A stretch of DNA of 6,596 nt from Actinomycetales bacterium (GCA_024641895.1 JAHECE010000146.1:1-6596), one strand, 5' to 3'; positions 1 through 6,362 are shown, numbered from the stretch's first letter. The notes: generated by a model from the sequence alone, not told the origin. Translations and numbers: made by a program.

Positions 1-156
1 ACGGCTGCGCACCTCGAGGTCGCCCTTCGAGAAGCGGCAGCTCATGACGCCGAGGTGGCGCGGCTTGCCGCCGGTGCGACGTACGCCGGCGACGCCGACC
101 CGTATCGGAAGGCGACCGAGGACGACCAGGTCGACCCGGATGTCGACGAGCCGTGA
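1..156 (+). CDS. rbfA: Ribosome-binding factor A, C-terminal end (partial)
   Basis: Frame 1 is open from the window edge to a TGA at 154-156 and encodes 51 residues. The peptide starts THL-like (TAAHLEVALREAA) and continues with DAEVARLAAGATYAGDADPYR, followed by an acidic tail ending DVDEP. The DAEVA-x-LAAGA-x-x-AGDADPY pattern is the typical C-terminal tail of actinobacterial RbfA, a small cold-shock protein that binds the 30S subunit and helps mature the 5' end of 16S rRNA. The KH-like fold that does the binding lies upstream, outside the window, so the call rests on this tail and on the neighbour: rbfA directly before truB is a widespread order. The stop lies 22 bases before the preferred truB start, which suggests one transcript. 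Confidence 0.85.
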   Translation, partial: TAAHLEVALREAAAHDAEVARLAAGATYAGDADPYRKATEDDQVDPDVDEP

Positions 157-178
157 GCCCGATGGGCTCGTTCGTCGC

Positions 179-1132
179 GTGACTGTCAGCCAGGCTGCAC
201 CCCGCGCGGCGGCAGTGGACGGCATCGTCGTCGTGGACAAACCGAGCGGCTGGTCGAGCCACGACGTCGTCGCTCGCGTCCGCCGGCTTGCCGGTACCAG
301 GAAGGTGGGCCACGCCGGAACGCTCGACCCGATGGCGACCGGCGTTCTCGTCCTCGGCATCAACCGAGCCACGCGGTTCCTCACTTACCTGGTGGGCGCG
401 GACAAGGAGTACACGGCGACGATGCGACTCGGGCAGTCCACCGTGACGGATGATGCGGAAGGGGAGGTCACGGCCTCCCTAGGAGCCGCGGTCGTTCACG
501 ATGCAGCGCTGGCCGCAGCGATCGCCGACCTGACCGGAGTCATCTCGCAGGTGCCCAGCTCCGTGAGCGCGATCAAGGTCGACGGGCGGCGTTCTTACGC
601 ACGCGTGCGAGCGGGCGAGGATGTCGCTCTCGAAGCGCGACCGGTCACGGTCCTTCGCTTCGACGTCCTCGACCGGCGGTCAGCCATCGCAGGCGACGGC
701 ACCGCCGTCACCGACATCGACGTCGTCGTCGCGTGCTCCTCTGGCACCTACATTCGGGCACTGGCACGCGACCTCGGGGCGGCGCTCGGCGTCGGCGGAC
801 ACCTCACGGCGCTTCGCCGCACTCGGGTCGGACCCTTCACGGTCGACGACGCGGGCACTCTCGAGGACCACGGGGTGTCGCTCCGCGTCGTCGACGTCAC
901 GACCGCGGCGCGGCGCTGCTTCCCGGTGCGGGAGCTCACCGAGGAGGAGGCGGTCGCGGTGCGGTTCGGCAAGTTCCTCGAGCCGACCGGCCCGCTCCCG
1001 GGGGTCGGTTGGCGGGGCGACGCGGATGGGCAGTCGCCCGTGGCCGCGCTCGCCCCGGACGGGCGAGTGATCGCTCTGCTCGCCGATCGTGGCGAACGGG
1101 CCCGTCCGATCCTGGTCCTCGACCCCGCCTGA
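179..1132 (+). CDS. truB: tRNA pseudouridine(55) synthase TruB
   Basis: TruB converts U55 in the T-loop of tRNAs to pseudouridine in the cytoplasm. From the GTG at 179 the protein has 317 residues, close to the family length of about 300. Visible motifs are the N-terminal DGIVVVDKPSGWSSHDVV (residues 14-31), the signature GHAGTLDPMATGVL (44-57) with catalytic Asp50, YTATMRLGQSTVTDD (78-92), the region around GRRSYARVRAGE (136-147) with its conserved Tyr, and CSSGTYIRALARDLG (186-200). After these comes HLTALRRTRVGPF and a C-terminal extension of about 100 residues, as in other actinobacteria. The start is uncertain. GTG 179 gives a 22-base gap after rbfA but no clear Shine-Dalgarno. An in-frame ATG at 140 would overlap rbfA by 17 bases, and GTG 215 would begin at VDGIVVVDKP. 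The function is not in doubt. Confidence 0.95.
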   Translation: MTVSQAAPRAAAVDGIVVVDKPSGWSSHDVVARVRRLAGTRKVGHAGTLDPMATGVLVLGINRATRFLTYLVGADKEYTATMRLGQSTVTDDAEGEVTASLGAAVVHDAALAAAIADLTGVISQVPSSVSAIKVDGRRSYARVRAGEDVALEARPVTVLRFDVLDRRSAIAGDGTAVTDIDVVVACSSGTYIRALARDLGAALGVGGHLTALRRTRVGPFTVDDAGTLEDHGVSLRVVDVTTAARRCFPVRELTEEEAVAVRFGKFLEPTGPLPGVGWRGDADGQSPVAALAPDGRVIALLADRGERARPILVLDPA

Positions 1133-1209
1133 GCCGTCCTGGGGCGCTCTGGTCGGGTCGACTGCTCTCTTCGTGCTGGTCAGGGACCTCGGACGTGGCA
1201 GGCTTGCCC

Positions 1210-1228
1210 CGCGCCCGTTGCGGGCGCG
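1210..1228 (+). promoter_or_regulatory. GC hairpin in the truB-ribF gap
   Basis: Bases 1210-1217 (CGCGCCCG) and 1221-1228 (CGGGCGCG) form a perfect 8-bp stem with a 3-base TTG loop. The structure lies 22 bases before the ribF Shine-Dalgarno. There is no T-run after it, so it is not a standard intrinsic terminator. It could act as a weak attenuator, protect or mark an mRNA end between the two genes, or simply be chance in GC-rich DNA. It has no resemblance to an FMN riboswitch. Confidence 0.35.
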
Positions 1229-1249
1229 CAGGTTGGGCGGGGGTCCCTC

Positions 1250-1255
1250 AGGAGG
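1250..1255 (+). promoter_or_regulatory. Strong ribosome binding site of ribF
   Basis: AGGAGG, a full match to the anti-Shine-Dalgarno core, ends 7 bases before the GTG at 1263. It decides the ribF start against the longer open frame that reaches back into truB (to 1089) and against the in-frame ATG at 1275. It is much stronger than anything before truB, suggesting ribF is translated from its own site rather than by coupling across the 130-base gap. Confidence 0.85.
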
Positions 1256-1262
1256 AGCGAGC

Positions 1263-2258
1263 GTGCAGGTCTGGATGGACGTGGGGCAGGTGCCCCAGGG
1301 CTTCGGTCCGTCCGTCGTCACGATCGGGAACTTCGACGGCGTGCATCGTGGGCACCGCGACGTGCTCAGGCTGATGGTCCAGGACGCCCGGGCAGCCGGC
1401 ATCGCGGCCGTCGCCGTCACGTTCGACCCGCACCCTTCGCAGGTGCACCGGCCTGACACCGCGCCGCCGCTGCTCACGGGCTTGCAGGATCGCCTCGAGC
1501 TCCTGGCGCAGACCGGCCTGGACGCTGCGCTCGTCTGCCACTACACGCTCGAATTCGCAGCCCAGACTCCAGAGGAGTTCGTCGAGCACTACGTCGTTCG
1601 CGCCCTCGGTGCGAGCACGGTCGTCGTCGGCCACGACGTTCGCTTCGGCCGCGGCAACTCCGGAGACCTGTCGACGATGCGCGCTCTGGGCGACCGGTTC
1701 GGCTTCACCGTGGAGGTCATCGACGACATCGCTGGGCATCCGGACCCGCATGTCATCTCGGTGGTGAGCCATCGCCGTTGGTCGTCCACATGGGCGCGCG
1801 AGCTCCTTGCCGAAGGCGATGTCGCTGCCGCTGCCGTCGTGCTGGCGCGCCCGCACCTGGTGCGTGGCATCGTCGTCCACGGGGATGCGCGTGGGCGCGA
1901 CCTCGGCTTCCCGACGGCCAACCTCGCGCAGTCCGCCACGGGCGTGGTCCCGGCCGACGGCGTGTATGCAGGCTGGCTCCGGCGGCCGTCCCTCCTGGAG
2001 GCCGATCCGGAGAGCAGGCTCCCTGCAGCGGTGTCGGTCGGGACAAACCCCACGTTCGGCGGGACACAGCGTCGCGTCGAGGCATACGTGCTCGACCGGG
2101 ACGACCTCGAGCTGTACGGCGAGGAGGTCGTCGTGGAGTTCGTGGATCGGGTGCGCCCGACACTCACCTTCGACGGCGTAGGCCCGCTCGTGGACCAGAT
2201 GCGCCGGGACGTGGTCGACGTCCGCGCGGTGCTGCCGGCGCCGGCGCCGCCTCGCTAG
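1263..2258 (+). CDS. ribF: Bifunctional riboflavin kinase / FAD synthetase
   Basis: RibF phosphorylates riboflavin to FMN and then adenylylates FMN to FAD, in the cytoplasm. The GTG start is fixed by the AGGAGG at 1250-1255 and gives 331 residues, the normal length. The N-terminal nucleotidyltransferase half shows VVTIGNFDGVHRGHRDVL (18-35), with the HxGH-type motif H28-x-G30-H31, then TFDPHP (53-58), VVGHDVRFGRGNSGDL (121-136) and RRWSSTWARELLAEGDV (171-187), the actinobacterial version of the SSTxxR adenylyltransferase motif. The C-terminal kinase half shows GDARGRDLGFPTANL (207-221) with the PTAN motif that binds Mg-ATP, GVYAGWL, then AVSVGTNPTFGG and RRVEAYVLD carrying the likely catalytic Glu, and a final helical region. 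Both halves look intact. truB-ribF adjacency is the standard order. In many actinobacteria rpsO comes next on the same strand; here a convergent accessory gene follows. Confidence 0.96.
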   Translation: MQVWMDVGQVPQGFGPSVVTIGNFDGVHRGHRDVLRLMVQDARAAGIAAVAVTFDPHPSQVHRPDTAPPLLTGLQDRLELLAQTGLDAALVCHYTLEFAAQTPEEFVEHYVVRALGASTVVVGHDVRFGRGNSGDLSTMRALGDRFGFTVEVIDDIAGHPDPHVISVVSHRRWSSTWARELLAEGDVAAAAVVLARPHLVRGIVVHGDARGRDLGFPTANLAQSATGVVPADGVYAGWLRRPSLLEADPESRLPAAVSVGTNPTFGGTQRRVEAYVLDRDDLELYGEEVVVEFVDRVRPTLTFDGVGPLVDQMRRDVVDVRAVLPAPAPPR

Positions 2259-2427
2259 TCGATTGCTTGTGCCCGTTGCGATTCAGTGGCGGCGCGTCTC
2301 CGAAGGGTCTGCCCAGCGTGATGGCTTCGTTCAGTGCCGCCGGGACGGAGCGGTGATGGAGTCGATCGCGGCTTGGTAGCGAGATGGTCGCCGCCCGCAA
2401 ACACCACTGCGTCCGGGCGCGACCTGG
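2259..2427. other. Convergent intergenic gap between ribF and the secreted-protein gene
   Basis: This 169-base gap separates the ribF stop from the stop of the minus-strand gene. Besides the transposase-like relic it holds a weak inverted repeat, CGCCCG at 2392-2397 with CGGGCG at 2414-2419, separated by 16 bases and lacking a T-run on either strand. That is a poor candidate terminator for the minus-strand gene. I see no clear bidirectional terminator, although transcription converges here. Confidence 0.6.
2262..2366 (-). pseudogene. Probable relic of an ISL3-family transposase (C-terminal part)
   Basis: No single frame gives a protein here, but three consecutive minus-strand frames together read like the C-terminal region of actinobacterial ISL3-family transposases. 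Bases 2366-2349 read IDSITA, 2349-2308 read SVPAALNEAITLGR, 2308-2288 read TLRRRAA, and 2279-2262 read ATGTSN. From memory, the family segment runs approximately IDSI-x-x-GVPAAL-x-E-x-x-TLGRTL-x-RRAADVLAYFDRPGTSNGP. The first two frame changes each look like a loss of one base, and about 13 bases seem missing before GTSN. The relic runs almost to the ribF stop, so the insertion or its deletion ended just behind ribF. Terminal inverted repeats are not visible. The family assignment is my recognition without a search, and the stretch is short, so it could be coincidental. Confidence 0.5.
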
Positions 2428-5400
2428 CTACGGGGCCGCCACGAAGCTGAGGACGAGGGCGGGTCGGTAGGAGGCCACGCTGAATTCCTTGGACCACAAG
2501 GCGAGGCTGTCGGTGGCACCGGGGGATCCGGTGACGGCGAGGGTGGCCGGCTTGCCGAGCATGTCGGTCAGGGCGGCGGGGTTGAGGGTGATCTCGTACT
2601 GAGCGTTGGGGACGGTGCCGCCGGGAAGCTGTCCCAGGACCGTCGTGACGCTGGGCCGGGTGAGGAAGGTGACGGCGGCTTCGGTCCACGTACCGGTGGC
2701 CAGGGAGACATTGAAGGCTCCGGTGGAGCCGGACGTGGACGCGGTTGTGGTGCGAACTCGTAGGCTCGCGCCGGCCAGGGTCGTGCCCGGCGGCGCAGCC
2801 GGCAGGGAGAAGGCCAGGTAGGAGGCCAGTTCGGGGGTTGGCGCGCGGCTGGACAGCTGGTTGACGCTGTTGTAGTTGCTGTTCGGGGTGTCAGAGCGGA
2901 CGTAGGCGTCGTCCGTCGGAGCGATGGTCTGGATCACCATGGTGCCGCCTGGGGTGACGGTCGCCGTCGCCTGGGCTGAGGGGGTGGCGGTGTTGCCGGC
3001 GGCGTCGGTTGCGGTGACGCGGTAGTACCAGGTGCCGAGGCCGGGGTTGGGGTCGGTGTAGGTGGTCCCGGTCGGGGTGGCGATCTGGGTGCTGGGGCTC
3101 GGGGTGAAGCCGTCGGTGGTCGAGCGGTGGACCTGGTAGCCGGTGACGGCGACGTTGTCGCTCGAGGCGGTCCAGGACAGGTTCACGTCCGGGCCGGTCG
3201 GGGTCGCGGTCAGGTTCGACGGTGTGGACGGCGCTGTGGTGTCGAGGGAGTCGGTCGGGACGAAGTCGAGGATCAGGGCCGGCCGGTATGACGCGACCGA
3301 GAACTCCTTGGACCAGAGGCCGAGGGTGTCGCTGACACCCGGAACGCCCGTGATGACGAGGGTGGTCGGACTTCCTAGCTGCGTGGCCAGTGTCGCGCGG
3401 TTCAGTGCGATCTCGTACTGGGCGTCGGGGCGCGTGCCGCCCGGGAGCTGGCCGAGAGCACTGCCGCGGGACGGACGGTTCGTGTAGTTGAGTGTGGACT
3501 CGGCCCAGGTCCCGGTCGCCAGGGAGACGTCGAATGCACCGGTGGAGCCAGCGGCCGTTGACGTCGTCGTCCGCACTCGTAGCCGCGCCCCGACAAGGGT
3601 CGTTCCATAAGGGGCGTCCGGGAGGGTGAAGGCGAGGTAGGAGTTCAGCTCGGGTGAGGGTGCCAGGGACCAGAGCTGGTTGACGGTGTTGTAGTTGGTC
3701 AGCGGGGTGCCGGAGTGGACGTACGCGTCGCCTGTGGGGGCGAGCGGGATCGTCTCGGCGACGACGACGGTCGCGTTTGCCTGGTTGGACGGGGTCGACT
3801 TGTTGCCCGCGGCGTCGGTGGCGATGACGCGGTAGTAGCGGGTGCCCGACGTCAGGCCGGGGTCGGTGTAGGTCGTCGCGTTGGTGAAGGTCAGGGCCGT
3901 GGCCGGGGAGGGGGTGAAGCCCTCTGTGGTGGAGCGGTGGATCTCGTAGCCGGCCACGCCGGTGGCGTCGCTCGAGGCGGTCCAGGTCAGGGTGACGTCT
4001 GCCCCTGAGGCGGTCGCGGCCAGGCCTGCCGGTGCCGTCGGGGCGGTGGTGTCGGGGGTGGCGGCGCCCGTGCCGGCCTGGTAGTGGGCCAGGACCTGGG
4101 CGGCGGACAGCGCGGTCGGGTAGACGGCGGCCTCGTCGATCAGACCGTTGAAGTAGTGGCTGGACGGTTGGTTCGGCCAGCCGTTGAGGCTGTCACCGCC
4201 CACGCGCCAGGAGCCTCGGTAGGACTGGTTGCCGGTCACGGAGTTGCTGGCGACCTGGGCGCCGTCGACGTACAGGCGCATCCCGGCCGACCCCTGCGTG
4301 GCCACGACGTGGTGCCACTTGCCGTCGCGGTAGGCGGCGCTCGAGCTGATGGTCTGGGTGCTGCCGGCGTAGGCGCCGAAGACCAGGCGGCCGTCGTTGC
4401 GCATGTAGACGTGCCGGTCGTAGACCGAGCTCAGGTTGTACCGCGGTGGTACGTGGTTGGTCGGGATCTGGTTGCCGTAGCCGATGAGCTTGCCACCGAC
4501 GGTGGTCGTGGTGTTGAACCACAGCTCCACGGAGTAGACGGACGGCCCCCAGCCGTAGTTGTCGCTCCAGGCGTAGGCGGAGCCGTTGAAGCCCATCGCG
4601 TACCCGGGCTCAGCGCTGATGGCGTTGCCCGAGGCCCGGTAGAGCGGGCTCCTCGCGTAGCGGGGGTTGTCATCACCCAGGGAGGAGTCCGCCCCGTACT
4701 CCCCGCTGGCGGCGTCGAAGCGCCAGTACGACGTCGCGCCGTCGGCGATGACCTTCGAGGCATACGGTGCGGAGGCCCCCACCGCGGTGCCGTTGACCGG
4801 CGCCGAGAGCGCCAACGTGTTGATCCCGTCGGTGGAGTCCACCTGGTAGGAGTACGTCACCCCGGGCACGGCCGTGGTGTCGGTGAAGGAGGCCTGCGGG
4901 CGGTACCACCACCGCGACTCGGCCTGGACCTGCCCGATCTTCGTCCCGTTGCGGTACACCCGGTAGGTCAGCAGGCCGTCGTCCGGGTCGAGCACCGTGC
5001 GCCAGCGGACCTTGACCTGCCCGGTGACCAGCGACTCGGTGGACACGTCCGTGGGCACGGGCGGGTTGCCCGTGTCCGGTGTCTGCCCGAACCGGGTCAG
5101 GCCCTGCTGGGCCTTGCCGTTGGTCTGGGTGAACATGCCACCGACCCACAGGTACTTCTGAGCACCCGAGGGCGCGATGGTCAGCGCCCGACCGCCGATG
5201 CCCTCCTCGAGGCCGTCGTTGAGCCGGGGGTACCAGGCCAGCAGCTGCGCGTCGCTGGTCCGGTTCGCCGACAGGTAGGTCCGCATCCCGTCGGGGAACC
5301 AGCCCATCGAGAGGCAGTCGTGGTGGTGGTGCGCCTCGTAGATCGTGCCGCCCTCGATCGCCAGGGCCTGGGTGGCACCCAGGCAGGTGTCCCGCCACCG

Positions 5401-6288
5401 CTGGTCCAGCGTGGCGTAGTCGATCGCGAAGGTCCCGTCGAAGACCCCACCACCGGTGCCCTCGTTGGCGACGTAGAAGCCCGTCGCGTCGGTCGTGATC
5501 GCCTGCGTCGTGGAGGTGTTCGGGACGAACGGCGCCGGGTAGCTGCGGATGTTCGCGCCCGTGACCGGGTCCACGATCGCGATCGAGTGCGACGCCTGAC
5601 CGTTGACCGTGAAGAAGTCACCACCGATGGCCACCAGCGTCCCGTCAGGGGAGACGGCCACGGCCTTGCCGAAGGCGTCAGCGTTCGCCGTCCACGCCAG
5701 CAACGCACCCGTCGTGGCGTCGAACGCCGCGAAGGACTGCCGGGTGGCCGCGCCCACGCTCTGGAACTCCCCGGCGACGTAGAGGGTGTTACCGGCCACG
5801 GCCAGCCCCCGGACCAGGCCGTTGATCAGCGGGGTGTTGAACGCCTTCACCGTGCAGGAGGCCACGTCCAGGGCCGCCAGGCGCGCGCGGTTGACCCCAC
5901 CGACGAACGCGAAGTCACCACCGATGAACAGCGTCGACCCGTCCGCCGTGGTCGCCAGCGCCCGCACCGTGCCACCGGAACCCGTCACACCCGGCCGGCA
6001 CGCCCCCGGCTGCCCGGACGCAGCATCGAAGCTGACGAAGCTGGCCTGCGCCTGCGGCGAGCCCGCACCCCCATCCGGCGGGCGGATCTCGGAGAACGTC
6101 CCACCCGCGAACACCGTCCCACCGGAGTGCGCCAACGCCCACACGGTGCCGTTCGTCTGCCACGTCGGCAGATCATCAGCAGTGAACTGCACACCCGCCG
6201 ACAACGCCTCAGCAGGGGCACTCCCAGGCGCGACCACGAACCCACAGGCCACAACAAGCCCGAGGAGGAAAGACCCGATCCTGCGCAT
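2428..6288 (-). CDS. Secreted modular beta-propeller/FN3/LamG/DNRLRE (CBM96-like) protein
   Basis: This encodes a 1286-residue exported protein, probably binding a cell-surface or environmental glycan. ATG 6288 is preferred because it starts directly with a signal peptide (MRRIGSFLLGLVVACGFVV, cut after APAEA, residue 28). A TTG at 6351 would add 21 non-signal residues. Domains in order are a beta-propeller at about 30-402; FN3 at about 407-503; a LamG/concanavalin-like jelly roll at about 506-739 (SYWRFD, YSVELWFN, KWHHVVATQ, LYVDG, LIDEAAVYPTALSAAQV); then FN3 at about 748-842, DNRLRE/CBM96-like at 846-1010, FN3 at 1016-1112 and DNRLRE/CBM96-like at 1118-1283. Propeller strands repeat as FAGGTF (60), FIGGDF (121), YVAGEF (170), AIGGDF (220) and WVGGMF (381). 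Both DNRLRE modules have DAYV near the start, LRVRTTT in the middle and LWSKEFSVASYRPAL at the end. There is no LPxTG, no C-terminal membrane helix and no recognisable catalytic domain. It may be a free secreted adhesin or binding protein; an unrecognised enzyme activity in the propeller cannot be excluded. Confidence 0.9.
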   Translation of the reverse strand: MRRIGSFLLGLVVACGFVVAPGSAPAEALSAGVQFTADDLPTWQTNGTVWALAHSGGTVFAGGTFSEIRPPDGGAGSPQAQASFVSFDAASGQPGACRPGVTGSGGTVRALATTADGSTLFIGGDFAFVGGVNRARLAALDVASCTVKAFNTPLINGLVRGLAVAGNTLYVAGEFQSVGAATRQSFAAFDATTGALLAWTANADAFGKAVAVSPDGTLVAIGGDFFTVNGQASHSIAIVDPVTGANIRSYPAPFVPNTSTTQAITTDATGFYVANEGTGGGVFDGTFAIDYATLDQRWRDTCLGATQALAIEGGTIYEAHHHHDCLSMGWFPDGMRTYLSANRTSDAQLLAWYPRLNDGLEEGIGGRALTIAPSGAQKYLWVGGMFTQTNGKAQQGLTRFGQTPDTGNPPVPTDVSTESLVTGQVKVRWRTVLDPDDGLLTYRVYRNGTKIGQVQAESRWWYRPQASFTDTTAVPGVTYSYQVDSTDGINTLALSAPVNGTAVGASAPYASKVIADGATSYWRFDAASGEYGADSSLGDDNPRYARSPLYRASGNAISAEPGYAMGFNGSAYAWSDNYGWGPSVYSVELWFNTTTTVGGKLIGYGNQIPTNHVPPRYNLSSVYDRHVYMRNDGRLVFGAYAGSTQTISSSAAYRDGKWHHVVATQGSAGMRLYVDGAQVASNSVTGNQSYRGSWRVGGDSLNGWPNQPSSHYFNGLIDEAAVYPTALSAAQVLAHYQAGTGAATPDTTAPTAPAGLAATASGADVTLTWTASSDATGVAGYEIHRSTTEGFTPSPATALTFTNATTYTDPGLTSGTRYYRVIATDAAGNKSTPSNQANATVVVAETIPLAPTGDAYVHSGTPLTNYNTVNQLWSLAPSPELNSYLAFTLPDAPYGTTLVGARLRVRTTTSTAAGSTGAFDVSLATGTWAESTLNYTNRPSRGSALGQLPGGTRPDAQYEIALNRATLATQLGSPTTLVITGVPGVSDTLGLWSKEFSVASYRPALILDFVPTDSLDTTAPSTPSNLTATPTGPDVNLSWTASSDNVAVTGYQVHRSTTDGFTPSPSTQIATPTGTTYTDPNPGLGTWYYRVTATDAAGNTATPSAQATATVTPGGTMVIQTIAPTDDAYVRSDTPNSNYNSVNQLSSRAPTPELASYLAFSLPAAPPGTTLAGASLRVRTTTASTSGSTGAFNVSLATGTWTEAAVTFLTRPSVTTVLGQLPGGTVPNAQYEITLNPAALTDMLGKPATLAVTGSPGATDSLALWSKEFSVASYRPALVLSFVAAP
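2440..3243 (-). repeat. FN3 + DNRLRE unit, copy 2 of a tandem duplication
   Basis: This segment encodes residues 1016-1283, the C-terminal end of the protein, and again begins with DTTAP. It differs from copy 1 by small indels in the FN3 domain (TDPNPGLGTW against TDPGLTSGTR) and by scattered substitutions, so the duplication is not recent. The protein ends three residues after the module, so the second copy is terminal and exposed. Confidence 0.85.
3259..4053 (-). repeat. FN3 + DNRLRE unit, copy 1 of a tandem duplication
   Basis: This segment encodes residues 746-1010 and begins with DTTAP. It matches the next unit (2440-3243) along its whole length. Shared stretches include TLTWTASSD/NLSWTASSD, HRSTT-x-GFTPSPxT, TTYTDP, TDAAGN, YLAF-x-LP, SLATGTW, LGQLPGGT and LWSKEFSVASYRPAL. 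By eye the two copies share well over half of their residues. The similarity is visible at the DNA level too, for example around 3300 and 2480, where the conserved SKEFSVASYRPA segment is encoded. This is an in-gene duplication of a two-domain block. Confidence 0.85.
6205..6288 (-). other. Sec signal peptide of the modular protein
   Basis: Residues 1-28 have a short basic start (MRR), a hydrophobic core (about residues 6-20) and a polar end PGSAPAEA with an A-E-A cleavage motif before LSAGVQ. This predicts Sec export and signal peptidase I cleavage. The core also contains V-V-A-C at residues 12-15, which fits a lipobox. Because hydrophobic residues continue after that Cys and a good AxA site follows, I prefer ordinary secretion, but lipoprotein processing is an alternative. 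Confidence 0.8.
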
Positions 6289-6301
6289 GCAGACCCCGCT
6301 T

Positions 6302-6329
6302 ATCAACGCACCGTCAGGCGCGAGTTGAT
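6302..6329. promoter_or_regulatory. Inverted repeat upstream of the secreted-protein gene, possible operator
   Basis: ATCAAC (6302-6307) and GTTGAT (6324-6329) are perfect inverted half-sites with a 16-base spacer, so their centres lie 22 bases apart, about two helical turns. The nearer half-site is 14 bases before the ATG at 6288 on the minus strand. The position suits a regulator binding site overlapping the leader or promoter. No convincing -10/-35 pair could be placed around it. Confidence 0.35.
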
Positions 6330-6339
6330 CATTCGTGGA

Positions 6340-6362
6340 GCACCGCCTCAACGAGGTGGTGC
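6340..6362. promoter_or_regulatory. Ten-base-pair hairpin upstream of the secreted-protein gene
   Basis: Bases 6340-6349 (GCACCGCCTC) pair with 6353-6362 (GAGGTGGTGC) around a three-base loop. All ten pairs form in plus-strand RNA if one G-U is counted; in minus-strand RNA that pair is a C-A mismatch. No T-run follows on either strand. It may be an operator, a leader structure of the minus-strand gene or the end of an upstream unit. Confidence 0.4.

Noticed and set aside
1089..1262. Longer ribF start overlapping truB
   Set aside because: The extension has no RibF-like sequence, while AGGAGG at the right distance marks GTG 1263.
1133..1262. FMN riboswitch before ribF
   Set aside because: The gap is only 130 bases and shows none of the conserved RFN-element blocks; only one simple hairpin is visible.
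680..1477. 265-codon minus-strand frame across truB and ribF
   Set aside because: It is antisense to two well-supported genes, has Arg/Pro-rich composition and no family resemblance.
2392..2419. Intrinsic terminator for the minus-strand gene
   Set aside because: The stem is only 6 bp with a 16-base loop and no T-run follows, so it is mentioned but not called as a terminator.
2440..4053. CRISPR or short-repeat array in the repetitive half of the large gene
   Set aside because: The repetition is two copies of an 800-bp coding block in frame; there are no short regular repeats with unique spacers.
6289..6351. Extended TTG start for the secreted protein
   Set aside because: It would put 21 polar residues before a textbook signal peptide and initiates inside the 10-bp hairpin. 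ATG 6288 starts at the signal peptide.
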